From positions 1-50,567 of IMG/VR virus record IMGVR_UViG_3300044977_000044: 50,567 bases of DNA; one strand, given 5' to 3'. Source of the stretch: a virus. Of this stretch, positions 13,031 to 21,490 are shown one piece after another. Positions within the stretch are counted from its first letter, which is position 1, and every line of letters starts with the position of its first letter. The notes beneath the pieces were generated by a model that was given only the letters and a program-made list of their open reading frames with translations, had not been told where the DNA came from and made no database searches. Both the position numbers and the translations under genes were made by a program.

Positions 13031-15584
13031 GTCCAAGGGGCTGAACTTCGTTCAGTTCCGTGGCGACCCACGAAGCCCTGTGTGGGTAATCGGCGAAGCC
13101 CCTGGCGCCGACGAGGACCAGTACGGAGTACCGTTCTGCGGTGCCTCCGGCAAAGAGCTTGATCGGATGCTTGCAGAAGCCGGCTTTCGCCCAGATACAG
13201 TCTGTTTCACGAACCCTTACAATGTAAGGCCGCCAGACAATGATCTATCACGTATCGAAGAACTTGGTGTTCCGAAGGAACAGTATGAAAAAGCTTTTCT
13301 CGAAATGCTCACCGAGTATAAACCCACTATACTTATTCTCACTGGCGGGACTCCCACTTCGTTGCTTTGCCCAGATACCATTTCTAAACGAGCAGGAGAA
13401 ACGCAGATTACGAAGTGGCGAGGCAGCTTGCTATGTAGCCCGAAGCTCGACTGGCCACACTACTGCGTTCCTGTGTACCACCCAGCCTTCGTCTTGCGGG
13501 AATGGTCTGAGCGACAAGTCGCAATCTTGTGTCTCGAACGAGCTAGAGAAGAGTTCGATTTCTGGCGACAGAACCAGCGACTCCAAACACTTCCTGAGAG
13601 GCAACTTATTGTACAACCCGGAGCGTCGGAAGTTGTAGACTTCTTGCGTTCGTGTCTCGCCTCGGACAGTTACGTCAGTAACGATATTGAAACGATCAGC
13701 GGTAAATACCCCTACACCTTCGGTATTGCACCGTCGGCCAAACTTGGCATGAGCTTCAGCTTATGGAATTATGAACCAGAACAACTCCGTAAAATCTGGC
13801 AAAGCCTCGACCTGGTACTTAAAACAAGAAAACAAATTGGACAAAATTATCTCGGATTTGACTGCTGCCACTTGGAGGCCCTCGGATTCCGACCGAGGAC
13901 GGATTTGGCAAGCGATACTATGGTTAGGCACCACATTTTATGGCCCGAGTTTGAGCACAAGTTACAGTTTCAAACATTCCAATACACGCGCCAGCCTTAC
14001 TATAAAGATGAAGGCCGACTCTGGCACCCCCGGCAGGGGATCGCCCCGCTCATGCGGTATAACGCTATGGATGCGTGTGTCACTTATGAAGCTCACGAAA
14101 GGCAGGAGGAAGAATTTGATGACAGACCATACCTGCGAACGTTCTACGAAACGTACCAAAAGAAACTTAACCACCACTTCCATTGGATCGAAAAACGCGG
14201 ACTCCTTACGGACGCCACTGCGCTGGCGGGACTTAATAACTTTATTCTCACCGAACTTGGAAAGGCTTGCGGAGAAATATCCAAGTTTACGAACAGGCCG
14301 GTATCGGCTGATAAGCCTGGCTGCATTAAGCTTGCCAAAAGCCTCGGTTGTACGGAGAAAGAAATCGTCAACCTCAATTCGCCAACGCAAGTCATCACGC
14401 TGCTTAAAGCGGCAGGCTGTAAAATCCCAAAGAAGCGCGGTTCCGGTAAGGAAAGCAGCGACTCGGAAACGCTAAACAAGATCGTCGCCGAAACGGCCAA
14501 TCCCGTTGCCGTTCAGGTACTGCAAACGCGTGAGTTATCGAAGATAAAAGGAACCTATGTCAATGCGAAGCTTGCTGATGGCATCCTCTATTGCTCTTAT
14601 GTCGTTACTGGCACCGTTACTGGCCGGCGGAGTAGTCGCGCTAATGTTTTTGGACTCGGCACCAACCACCAGAACTTACCTAAGCATTCTATTCTTGGTA
14701 AGAAGTTTCGCCGTTGTCTGGTTGCTCGGCCTGGTTACATTTTTGTTAGCTGTGACCAAGCTTCCGCTGAAGATTGGATCGTCCAGGGGATAATCGCAGA
14801 TCAGACTGGCGTTCTTTCAGGTTTACAGGAACTGCGCGATGGCGTCGATAGGCACCAGAACCTCGCCGCGTTCGTGTTCTCGAAGCCGAAGGCTGAATGC
14901 GGTAAAGATACAATGTACCGTTACCTTGGTAAGAAGACGCGCCACGCAGCTAATTATGATATGGGTCCGTTCCGGATGTCGCAGGCACTGGCAACTGAAG
15001 GTTATACCATAACACAGGATCATTGCGAATCGTTGCTTAACAGTTTTCATACGTTCGATCCGTCGATACGTGGCGTGTTCCATGCTTACATACAACATGA
15101 AATGCTCACGTCACGGACGTTACGAACACCACTCGGTAGAGAGCGGTACTTTTTCGGTCTTCGACCGTACTCCGACAATCACAAACTCTTCAAAGAAGGC
15201 TATGCCTACATTCCCCAATCCACCGTAGGTGACAACACCGGCCTTGCCATCAACTATGTTGAAGAACACTACCCTGAACACTGCGTATTGGAAACCCATG
15301 ATGCAATCACACTGGAAGTGAAGGACGAGCCGGCGGAGATTATAAAAGCCGCAGGCGTGCTGCAAGCAGCTTTTCACCGAACACTTGTGTTCCCGAAGGG
15401 ACTCGAAATTGAAATTCCGATCGAGACCGAAATCGGTTACAATCTACAGGATACAAAGAAATGGACAGAGAATGGCGACCTGTACCAATTGCTTTCTATG
15501 CTTCGTTCTATGAAATCTCAAACCTTGGCGAAGTCAGAAGAACAAAATCAGCCAGTCCAAGAAACCGCTTCGGTAAGTTGCTAA
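12981..15584 (+). CDS. Uracil-DNA glycosylase domain fused to family A DNA polymerase
   Basis: An 867-residue protein. Residues 30-195 match family 4-type uracil-DNA glycosylases: GEAPGADEDQYG (38-49), PFCGASGKELDRML, NPYNVRPPDN (78-87) and YHPAFVLR (166-173). The paired cysteines that hold their 4Fe-4S cluster are not clearly kept. Residues 230-370 form a 3'-5' exonuclease (DIE at 235-237; NYLGFD; NAMDACVTY). Residues 520-780 form the polymerase: motif A CDQASAED (591-598), motif B KKTRHAANYD (651-660), motif C THDA (772-775). His replaces the usual motif B lysine and Ala replaces the Glu of HDE. ATG 12981 has a weak ribosome site; GTG 12993 is an alternative. The last 40 residues overlap the HNH gene. 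Confidence 0.88.
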   Translation: MRTEVGLLTDALSNLCRSKGLNFVQFRGDPRSPVWVIGEAPGADEDQYGVPFCGASGKELDRMLAEAGFRPDTVCFTNPYNVRPPDNDLSRIEELGVPKEQYEKAFLEMLTEYKPTILILTGGTPTSLLCPDTISKRAGETQITKWRGSLLCSPKLDWPHYCVPVYHPAFVLREWSERQVAILCLERAREEFDFWRQNQRLQTLPERQLIVQPGASEVVDFLRSCLASDSYVSNDIETISGKYPYTFGIAPSAKLGMSFSLWNYEPEQLRKIWQSLDLVLKTRKQIGQNYLGFDCCHLEALGFRPRTDLASDTMVRHHILWPEFEHKLQFQTFQYTRQPYYKDEGRLWHPRQGIAPLMRYNAMDACVTYEAHERQEEEFDDRPYLRTFYETYQKKLNHHFHWIEKRGLLTDATALAGLNNFILTELGKACGEISKFTNRPVSADKPGCIKLAKSLGCTEKEIVNLNSPTQVITLLKAAGCKIPKKRGSGKESSDSETLNKIVAETANPVAVQVLQTRELSKIKGTYVNAKLADGILYCSYVVTGTVTGRRSSRANVFGLGTNHQNLPKHSILGKKFRRCLVARPGYIFVSCDQASAEDWIVQGIIADQTGVLSGLQELRDGVDRHQNLAAFVFSKPKAECGKDTMYRYLGKKTRHAANYDMGPFRMSQALATEGYTITQDHCESLLNSFHTFDPSIRGVFHAYIQHEMLTSRTLRTPLGRERYFFGLRPYSDNHKLFKEGYAYIPQSTVGDNTGLAINYVEEHYPEHCVLETHDAITLEVKDEPAEIIKAAGVLQAAFHRTLVFPKGLEIEIPIETEIGYNLQDTKKWTENGDLYQLLSMLRSMKSQTLAKSEEQNQPVQETASVSC

Positions 15585-15847
15585 AACCAATGGTAGCCAA
15601 GGGCTATTACTTTGTAATGCTTTGGCGACTTGGCATGTCATCAGTGTACCAGGTACATTGCCTTGTAGCCGGTGCATTTTTAGGAGAACGTCCTCCTAAT
15701 TATGTAATCCACCACAAAGACGATAACCGTACCAATAACGCTGCAATAAACTTGGTATATATACCAACAAGAGTCAATACTTGCGCGAGGTATTCGCAGA
15801 CAAGGGCAAGTTACCTTGAGACAGCTAAAAGGATCGTGGGTAGATAA
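15461..15847 (+). CDS. HNH homing endonuclease (NUMOD4-HNH type)
   Basis: A 128-residue protein. The N-terminus (EWRPVPIAFYASFYEISNLG-type segment, then EVRRTK) is a NUMOD4 DNA-binding repeat, followed by VHCLVAGAFLG and HHKDDNRTNNAAINLVY, the HNH core with catalytic HH and N residues. This is the usual free-standing homing endonuclease. It starts 124 bases inside the polymerase gene and ends 32 bases into the next ATPase frame, so it appears to have been inserted between two replication genes and to have remodelled the 3' end of one and the 5' end of the other. Its cleavage target is probably an uninvaded polymerase-ATPase junction, by inference. Confidence 0.85.
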   Translation: MDREWRPVPIAFYASFYEISNLGEVRRTKSASPRNRFGKLLKPMVAKGYYFVMLWRLGMSSVYQVHCLVAGAFLGERPPNYVIHHKDDNRTNNAAINLVYIPTRVNTCARYSQTRASYLETAKRIVGR

Positions 15848-16988
15848 TTATGTAACGTGGGTATCCAAACTTGCTGACAGCCCTTCTCAATACCACTGGT
15901 GGAGTGCGGTATCGGTCATAGCTGCAACTCTAAAACGCCGTGTTTGGGTGAATAGGGGATCGTGGAAGTTAATGCCTAACCTTTTCACGATACTCGTCGG
16001 CCGTCCTGGGTACGGTAAAGGCGGAGCTGTCAACCCGGCAGTTGGGATACTAAATGAGGCCAATTCCGCCAACGTTTTATCTGACCGTCTTACAATTGAA
16101 TATGTACTTGAAAGACTTTCAAAAGGTTTCGCGGCAACAGCACCTGGCGCAACGCCGCAATCGTTCACACTTGGAAAAGAAGCGTCAGCGATGATATTCG
16201 CGCCAGAATTATCAATTTTTGTATCGTCAACGCACACACTTCAGATTCTGTCAGATTTGTGGGATGCCAGAGAAGGAAAATTCCATTATGGGACACGGCA
16301 TAAGGGAGAATGGCACATTCAAGACCCTTGCCTTAGTATGCTCGCTGCTTCTGCTCCTGATTGGCTTATACGAACAATCCCTACGGACGCAGTCGGCGGC
16401 GGTTTTACTCGCCGTGTTAATTTTGTACTTGCGTCCAAGCCGTCGGTAAAGACAAATGCTTGGCCGGTTTACAACGGGGCTGGACAGGTCCGACAGGAAC
16501 TCATTGAAGACCTTCGCAGAATAAGCCAACTACAAGGCGAGTTCAAGTTCGATTCCGGCGCGAAGCTCGACTTTGAAAAGTTGTTTGGCGAGACACTCGG
16601 AGAGTGGGAAGATGAAGCGACTGCTTCGTATATTACTACAAAGTGGGCTCATTCTACTAAGCTGGCCATGGTGCTTTCTGCTTCTCGCGGTGACGATCTT
16701 GTTATTACCGCTGCTGATTTTGCCGCAGCTAGAGGAATGGTTGACCAGGTCACTACGGACCTTAAAACGGTGTTCAGGGGCGCTGGCACCGGGGATTACG
16801 TCACGGCGTGTGATAAAATAGTTCAGTACCTTGAAATGAAACCTGGCGCTTCGCGCAGAGAAATTATGGGCTTCGCCTGGAAGTACGTTCACTCAGCAGA
16901 GCTTGACGTTTGTTTAGTAACCTTGGAACAAGGTAACATGATCGAGTCGCGTCAGCGTGGCAACAATACTGTATATTTTAAGAAGTGA
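15816..16988 (+). CDS. DUF3987-type phage ATPase / primase-helicase-like
   Basis: A 390-residue protein. The start region (VDNYVTWVSKLADSPSQYHWW), a P-loop GRPGYGKGGA (62-71), MIFAPELSIFV as Walker B-like strand, ILSDLWDAREGKF and GGGFTRRVNFVLA (arginine-finger region) fit the DUF3987-type helicase/ATPase proteins common in phages. The P-loop has GKG where GKS/GKT is usual, which could weaken Mg-ATP binding. The C-terminal 70 residues suggest a winged helix. TTG 15816 is the only plausible start, with a weak site, perhaps a scar of the HNH insertion. The likely role is a replicative helicase or helicase loader. Confidence 0.7.
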   Translation: MRQLKGSWVDNYVTWVSKLADSPSQYHWWSAVSVIAATLKRRVWVNRGSWKLMPNLFTILVGRPGYGKGGAVNPAVGILNEANSANVLSDRLTIEYVLERLSKGFAATAPGATPQSFTLGKEASAMIFAPELSIFVSSTHTLQILSDLWDAREGKFHYGTRHKGEWHIQDPCLSMLAASAPDWLIRTIPTDAVGGGFTRRVNFVLASKPSVKTNAWPVYNGAGQVRQELIEDLRRISQLQGEFKFDSGAKLDFEKLFGETLGEWEDEATASYITTKWAHSTKLAMVLSASRGDDLVITAADFAAARGMVDQVTTDLKTVFRGAGTGDYVTACDKIVQYLEMKPGASRREIMGFAWKYVHSAELDVCLVTLEQGNMIESRQRGNNTVYFKK

Positions 16989-17000
16989 AAGGATACCAAA

Positions 17001-17369
17001 ATGAAGAACGCAACCGAAGATGGTCCATTCACGTCGTTAAGTGAGTGGATTGCCGAAGAAGAAAAGAAATGTTTCTTGACGCCGGTCCTGATCGACGGCG
17101 GACGAATCGTCATCAAACAGGATAACTTCCACTATTCCGGACGCATCGCCATTCCTGACACAGCGAAGCGCCGGCCAACAACTGGCCACGTAGTGCGGGT
17201 CGATGACGTTGAGAAGTTTGGTGACCTGCTCGGCAAACGTGTCGTTTTTGGCATGTACTCCGGCACGCTCATCGTATTCAAGGACAAGACTCCGTACAGA
17301 GTCTTGGATACAAGAGAGATTCTCGCGGTGGTCGAAATCGAAGATGTCGAACTTGACAACGTCGAATAA
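17001..17369 (+). CDS. GroES-like co-chaperonin (Cpn10)
   Basis: A 122-residue protein. After about 27 extra N-terminal residues, the Cpn10 pattern is clear: DGGRIVIKQDN, SGRIAIPDTAKRRP, TGHVVRVDD, VEKFGDLLGKRVVFGMYSGT and LDTREILAVVE. The usual mobile loop that contacts GroEL lies near FHYSGRIAIP; the small insertion before it is short. Phage GroES homologues (T4 gp31 is the known case) adapt host GroEL to fold the capsid protein. It stands near the end of the early block, 13 bases after the ATPase gene, with AAAGGA upstream. Confidence 0.8.
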   Translation: MKNATEDGPFTSLSEWIAEEEKKCFLTPVLIDGGRIVIKQDNFHYSGRIAIPDTAKRRPTTGHVVRVDDVEKFGDLLGKRVVFGMYSGTLIVFKDKTPYRVLDTREILAVVEIEDVELDNVE

Positions 17370-17398
17370 GACCGCTACGTCCAGAACGCAATACAATT

Positions 17399-17413
17399 CC
17401 GTCTAAGAGACGG
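17399..17413 (+). other. Perfect 6-bp hairpin in the leader of the 17449 gene
   Basis: CCGTCT (17399-17404), loop AAG, AGACGG (17408-17413). No T-tract follows, so it is not a terminator; it may stabilise or separate the mRNA between the co-chaperonin and the 17449 gene. The remaining 17370-17448 shows only the ribosome site. Confidence 0.45.
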
Positions 17414-17448
17414 AAGTTTATCCCCGTCAAGCCTGAGGAAGGTGGCAA

Positions 17449-17700
17449 ATGCCAAAAGACAAAATTGGAAACTCGCTGGCCGAAGGCGATCTGGTTAAGG
17501 TCGAAGTAGCCGGTGATCTAATCGGCGAGATACGAAGTTATGAGGAGGGAAGTACGCTTGGCCTTAACAAGATGGTCCTTCCGGCCAAAATGCGAATTAT
17601 CATAGACATAACGTTACAAGACGGCTCGGCTCGCGGAGTATTTGGCAACTTGCTAAAGATTTACAACCCCAAAAGGAACGAGCCGTCAGGCAACGCTTAG
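17449..17700 (+). CDS. Small beta-rich protein, unknown
   Basis: An 83-residue protein with GAGGAAGGTGG before ATG 17449. The alternation DLVKVEVAGDLIGEIRSY and AKMRIIIDITLQDGS suggests a small SH3-like or KOW-like barrel, a fold often used to touch RNA or proteins. No cysteines and no catalytic motif. It ends the early block and overlaps by 4 bases with the convergent leftward gene at 17697-17900. Confidence 0.65.
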   Translation: MPKDKIGNSLAEGDLVKVEVAGDLIGEIRSYEEGSTLGLNKMVLPAKMRIIIDITLQDGSARGVFGNLLKIYNPKRNEPSGNA

Positions 17701-17900
17701 CGCCGTGGACCTTTCGTCGAATTCGGCGCGCCTTTAAACCCGCTTTCAACCCCGCCTCTAGCAGAGCTACGGCCGCTGGGGGCTTTTTTGCTGTCCTTTG
17801 CCGCGTTCAGCAAGTCGCCGGACGAGTTCTTGCTCGGGCTGATTTCGAGTTTATCGGTGATGGAACATACTTCCGAAGGATGCAATACTCCGTTGCTCAT
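17697..17900 (-). CDS. 67-residue low-complexity protein, last leftward gene
   Basis: ATG at 17900 has AAGGAGA about 10 bases upstream on the minus strand, which supports real translation. The protein is polar and rich in Ser, Gly, Lys and Arg with no hydrophobic core, so it is probably disordered; the basic C-terminus could bind nucleic acid or a virion partner. It follows the large internal-virion-like protein after a 91-base gap with dyads. Function unknown. Confidence 0.55.
   Translation of the reverse strand: MSNGVLHPSEVCSITDKLEISPSKNSSGDLLNAAKDSKKAPSGRSSARGGVESGFKGAPNSTKGPRR
17750..17789 (+). terminator. Probable terminator of the rightward block, inside the convergent gene
   Basis: On the plus strand CCCCGCC (17750-17756) pairs with GGC (17771-17773) and GGGG (17778-17781) around a CTCT-AGC-AGAG inner hairpin (17756-17766), followed by C and six T (17784-17789). 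It is imperfect (bulge CGCT) but has a good T-run and lies 50 bases after the last rightward gene. Confidence 0.5.
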
Positions 17901-17933
17901 TTTGTTATTCTCCTTGGACCAAGTTTACTTGCT

Positions 17934-17986
17934 CTTTGTTAGCTAGACAAAGACGACACGGACGTGTATAAAGTATACGATCGTAT
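17934..17986. other. Three stacked dyads between the last two leftward genes
   Basis: CTTTGT-TAGCTAG-ACAAAG (17934-17952), ACACG-GA-CGTGT (17956-17967) and the 12-base palindrome ATACGATCGTAT (17975-17986) lie in a row within 53 bases, five bases after the 17992 gene ends. No T-tract marks a terminator. RNA processing, mRNA 3' protection or a protein-binding cluster are possible. Confidence 0.6.
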
Positions 17987-17991
17987 CAAAG

Positions 17992-20205
17992 TTATTTTCC
18001 GCCGTGCTCCTTCATAAATTTATAAACCTCAAGAGCTTCACTAAACTCCGTCGTGGAATCCATCTTCATATCTTTCGCCATCTTCTTCAGCGCCGTGACA
18101 TACGTTTTACCTTCCGGCATCTTTGTTAATTCACCGTACACGCCTTCAAGAGCTGAAAGCGCAGCTTCTGGCGAAGCGCCTTGAGCCAATGGCTCGAAGG
18201 ACTTCGTCCCTGTCTCCGTTACCGTCGCTTTAGCGACTGGCGAAGCCTCGACCGGAGCTTTCACTGCTGCTTCGCTACGTGATTTCTGCTTACGCTGGCG
18301 CGTTTCGATCTTCTCCGCAAGCGCGGCTCTTCGGGCCTCTGTTGTTGCTGGATTCAGAATCTCCTTCAGGTCGGCAAGCTCCTTTTGGTACTGAGCCTTG
18401 TTCAACGCCGACTTTGATTCGTCGATCTTCTGCAATGTTGAATCGACAAGGTCAAAGTATTTCTTCATTTCCGGCGGAACACCGCTAACACCTTCCGCGA
18501 CTTTCGTCGTCGTAGCTGACGCTTTGGCTTGCGCTGGTGCACGGCCAAGTGCCTTGTCAGTTGCAGCCTGTGTAATTGGATCAGCAACCGGCGCTGCCTT
18601 TGGTACTGGTGCCGCTACAGGGGCCGAAGGCGCAGCCGGAGCAGGAGCCGCCGGAATCGGTCCCGCCCCAGCGCTCGCGCCTGGTGCCGCCGCACTCACC
18701 GGCGAGGGTCGAGGAGCTGCTGGAGTAGCTCCTCCGCCAGGACCGGCTTTCACACCACTTCGTGGCGGAGGTGTTGCCATCGAATCGCCACTTAAAATGT
18801 CTGCTACACGAGCCGCTGCTGCCGCGCGAAGCGATGCGCTTGGCAACTTGTTCCACAAGTACATCAAGCCGGCTGCGCCAAAGTAGCTTCCAAAGCCGGC
18901 TCCGCCCAGTCGTAATACACCATAAGCTAACAGCCCTGGGGCACCAGCTTGTAACATGCCTTTAAGCTTGTCTTGTAAACCGACTTTAGCGCTGGCCCTG
19001 GCCGCATTAGCGGCCTCGCGTGCGTCGATCAGCGCAGCATCTTGCTTGGAAAGCTGTCCCAGCCCAGGCACTTGTTTGTCAAGCGCATCTGCCATTGCAT
19101 GGCCAAGCTGGCGATTTAGGTTACGAACATACTCCGGATCGCCGGTCTCCCACCCACGATTCATTACCGCACGTTTCTTTGCCAACGCAGTTATTGGGTC
19201 TATGCCTTTGGCATAGTCGATTGGTTGTAGTGTTTCTTTACCTGTAAGCGGGTCTTTCGCCACGACGCCGGATGCTTGCATCTTCTCAGACTGCAAGCGA
19301 CGAACCGTCTCGACCTTACCAAGGTTCCGCGCCTTAGCCATAGCCGGGTCATAGACTGCATCTACGACTTTGTCCAAGCCGTTCACTACCGTGCCTTTGG
19401 ATTTCGCGTCTGTGACTAGCTTGTCAATCTGCGGTGTGATCCGCTCGATCAAACCTTGCGCTTTCTTGACAGCTTGGCTATAAGACCAAACCGGCCCTAC
19501 AAGACGGGCCATGTGACCGCCGGGATCGGTACCAGAAGCCTCTGGCTTTACGCCAAGCGCCTTGTCATAGGTCCTCTCCGCATACGTACCAAGACCTTTT
19601 ACAATGACTGGCTTGACCAACTTACCTACGACTTCAGTCGCCTTCGGCAGCCCAGCGTAAGTAGACATCTCCGATACAGCACCTACGGTTTGGGGCGTTA
19701 GCTTGGCGTAGCCTGGACCGGCCTCCTCTGCTTTCTTGGCCGCTCCGCCGAACATTGAATTTTCCAGGAACGAAAGTATCTGCCCGGCTACGCCCTCACC
19801 GCTTTCAGCGGATTTTTTCCGCGCCGCTTCGGCGGTAAGCACGCTCTGACCAATGTCAAGTACCGGATTCAGTAACAAGCGTCCGACAGGTCCAATAGCC
19901 GCATCCTGCTCACGGGACGTGTCCATTGTTGCGTGCGGCGTAAGCGTCTGCTTTATAGCACCACCAACGTTAGTTAACGCTCGTCCTACGCCAGAGACGG
20001 CTTCGCTTACATAGCCTGGCTTCTCCGTGCCACTGGCGCTAGCCGCAGGCTTCGCAACCGGCGGTTTCGGTTGCGAACTCTTCGAGACTTTGGCCTTGGC
20101 CTCGTCTGGCGACGCAGCCTGGGTCCTGTACCATTTCTGGTCCGGTCCCTGTACCTTGTACCACTTCGGCGTTGCCGCCTGTGGCGTTATTGTAGGCGTT
20201 TCCAT
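17992..20205 (-). CDS. Large internal virion / ejection-like protein
   Basis: A 737-residue protein. The N-terminus has PKWYKVQGPDQKWYRTQAASPDEA, a short repeat of the kind seen near the start of phage internal proteins. A central part (about 60-470) is helical and Ala/Lys rich, with a Gly-rich hydrophobic patch (about 425-460) that could insert in a membrane. It then runs through a Pro/Ala/Gly linker (about 490-590) and ends in helical segments. No transglycosylase motif is visible. Its size, last-gene place behind two more such proteins and composition fit podovirus DNA-ejection proteins. Identification is by layout, not by family match. Confidence 0.6.
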   Translation of the reverse strand: METPTITPQAATPKWYKVQGPDQKWYRTQAASPDEAKAKVSKSSQPKPPVAKPAASASGTEKPGYVSEAVSGVGRALTNVGGAIKQTLTPHATMDTSREQDAAIGPVGRLLLNPVLDIGQSVLTAEAARKKSAESGEGVAGQILSFLENSMFGGAAKKAEEAGPGYAKLTPQTVGAVSEMSTYAGLPKATEVVGKLVKPVIVKGLGTYAERTYDKALGVKPEASGTDPGGHMARLVGPVWSYSQAVKKAQGLIERITPQIDKLVTDAKSKGTVVNGLDKVVDAVYDPAMAKARNLGKVETVRRLQSEKMQASGVVAKDPLTGKETLQPIDYAKGIDPITALAKKRAVMNRGWETGDPEYVRNLNRQLGHAMADALDKQVPGLGQLSKQDAALIDAREAANAARASAKVGLQDKLKGMLQAGAPGLLAYGVLRLGGAGFGSYFGAAGLMYLWNKLPSASLRAAAAARVADILSGDSMATPPPRSGVKAGPGGGATPAAPRPSPVSAAAPGASAGAGPIPAAPAPAAPSAPVAAPVPKAAPVADPITQAATDKALGRAPAQAKASATTTKVAEGVSGVPPEMKKYFDLVDSTLQKIDESKSALNKAQYQKELADLKEILNPATTEARRAALAEKIETRQRKQKSRSEAAVKAPVEASPVAKATVTETGTKSFEPLAQGASPEAALSALEGVYGELTKMPEGKTYVTALKKMAKDMKMDSTTEFSEALEVYKFMKEHGGK

Positions 20206-20206
20206 G

Positions 20207-21475
20207 TTATTGTACTATGATCGGATCGTCTTCTGTTCCCTTACCAGCCGGTTCGCTTCCACCACCAGAACCGGACGCAGGCGCTGGCGCCTCTGTAATG
20301 TCCGGTATCGTCCCGAACTTCATCATCGTCTCACGTTTGGTTTCCACGAGCGACATCTGCTTTTGCAGAATATCCTGCTGCGCCTTAATACCCTCAATTT
20401 GATTCTGTTTCTGCTTCGCCTCGGCGGAGTTCCACCACGACGCGATCGGATGATCGTCGATTTCCTTCTGAAGCTTTCCGGCGTCCGTACCGAGGTTCTT
20501 GAACTGCGTAGACAGGTTGCTGTATTCCTTAGCTAACGATCCCAATATCTTATCGTCACCTGTGTTCTTGTTCTTGATCGCATCAACGCGCATTCGAGTC
20601 GTTTTTATCGCTGTATCTGCTTGTATTTGAGCAGCTTCGAGCGTCGTATGTGACTTTAGACGCTCCGCGTCGGCTCGCTGTTGTAACTGTGCTGAAAGCG
20701 CGGGAGTGACTGTCCCAGCAAGATCAGTCTGCTTTTGTTCATGCGCAGCGCGAGCAGCTTCGGCTTTAGCTCGCTCCTGTTCCGCCCCGGCACGAGCTAA
20801 CTCCGCTTGCATTCTTGCTTGCAGCTCCTGTTGCTTATATTTCTGTTCGTTCTCGGCCATGATGTCTTTGTACGCCTGCTGCGCGCCAAAGTACGCGGCG
20901 GAGCCAGGCTTGTTGATGTCTTTGAGAATTTTGCTGGCTTCTTTTGCCCCAAGCATTTCGTTCGCTTTTTGTTGCAAGAGCTTCTTCGCTTCGGGGTCCT
21001 GTGAGTTGTCTGCGGCAATGCCCATGCGCAGCATCGTGGCAACAACGCCGCGCGCCTCTTCAGTCTGCTTCTCATACTTATGCTTCGCAAGGTTTTCCCC
21101 AAACTGTCCCAGCGATTCCATCATGTTCGTCACAACGGCAGCGTTGCGCGCCTTCGGGTTTGGGAAGCTAAAGCCACTTGCGTAATTGGGACTCTGTGAG
21201 TGAGCCGCTTGCGGTAGCACTGGTTGCGCACCAGGTGAAGCCCCTGGCCCGCCAGGGATCGAAGGCGAAGCGCCTGCGGCAATAGAGCCTTGCGGAACCG
21301 GAGGTTTTGCCGCCTGCGGTACTTGAGGTGTAATGCCAGGCGTTCCGCCTCCGCCTGGCGCAGCTCCAGAAACGGCCTGTCCAGTACCAGAAAGCATCTT
21401 AGCCAAAGCCTGAAGAATCTGTTGCGGTTTCGATGGATCGTTCTGCGCTCCGCTAGGATCAATTGGTGGTGCCAT
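20207..21475 (-). CDS. Coiled-coil virion protein (internal/ejection candidate)
   Basis: A 422-residue protein. A Pro/Gly/Ala-rich N-terminal third (to about 100) is followed by a long coiled-coil region of Gln, Ala, Glu and Lys (about 110-370), and a Ser/Gly-rich tail. No enzyme motif. It abuts the 17992 gene with a one-base gap and is co-oriented with it and with the 21491 gene, forming a three-gene group of the sort that supplies the internal core proteins in podoviruses. The upstream AGAGGTACTTT gives a weak ribosome site. Confidence 0.6.
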   Translation of the reverse strand: MAPPIDPSGAQNDPSKPQQILQALAKMLSGTGQAVSGAAPGGGGTPGITPQVPQAAKPPVPQGSIAAGASPSIPGGPGASPGAQPVLPQAAHSQSPNYASGFSFPNPKARNAAVVTNMMESLGQFGENLAKHKYEKQTEEARGVVATMLRMGIAADNSQDPEAKKLLQQKANEMLGAKEASKILKDINKPGSAAYFGAQQAYKDIMAENEQKYKQQELQARMQAELARAGAEQERAKAEAARAAHEQKQTDLAGTVTPALSAQLQQRADAERLKSHTTLEAAQIQADTAIKTTRMRVDAIKNKNTGDDKILGSLAKEYSNLSTQFKNLGTDAGKLQKEIDDHPIASWWNSAEAKQKQNQIEGIKAQQDILQKQMSLVETKRETMMKFGTIPDITEAPAPASGSGGGSEPAGKGTEDDPIIVQ

Positions 21476-21490
21476 AAAGTACCTCTTCTG

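Noticed and set aside
18398-18886. Long rightward open frame opposite the 737-residue gene
   Set aside because: It is the antisense shadow of the Ala/Pro-rich codons of the leftward gene, with no ribosome site and no gene-like context.
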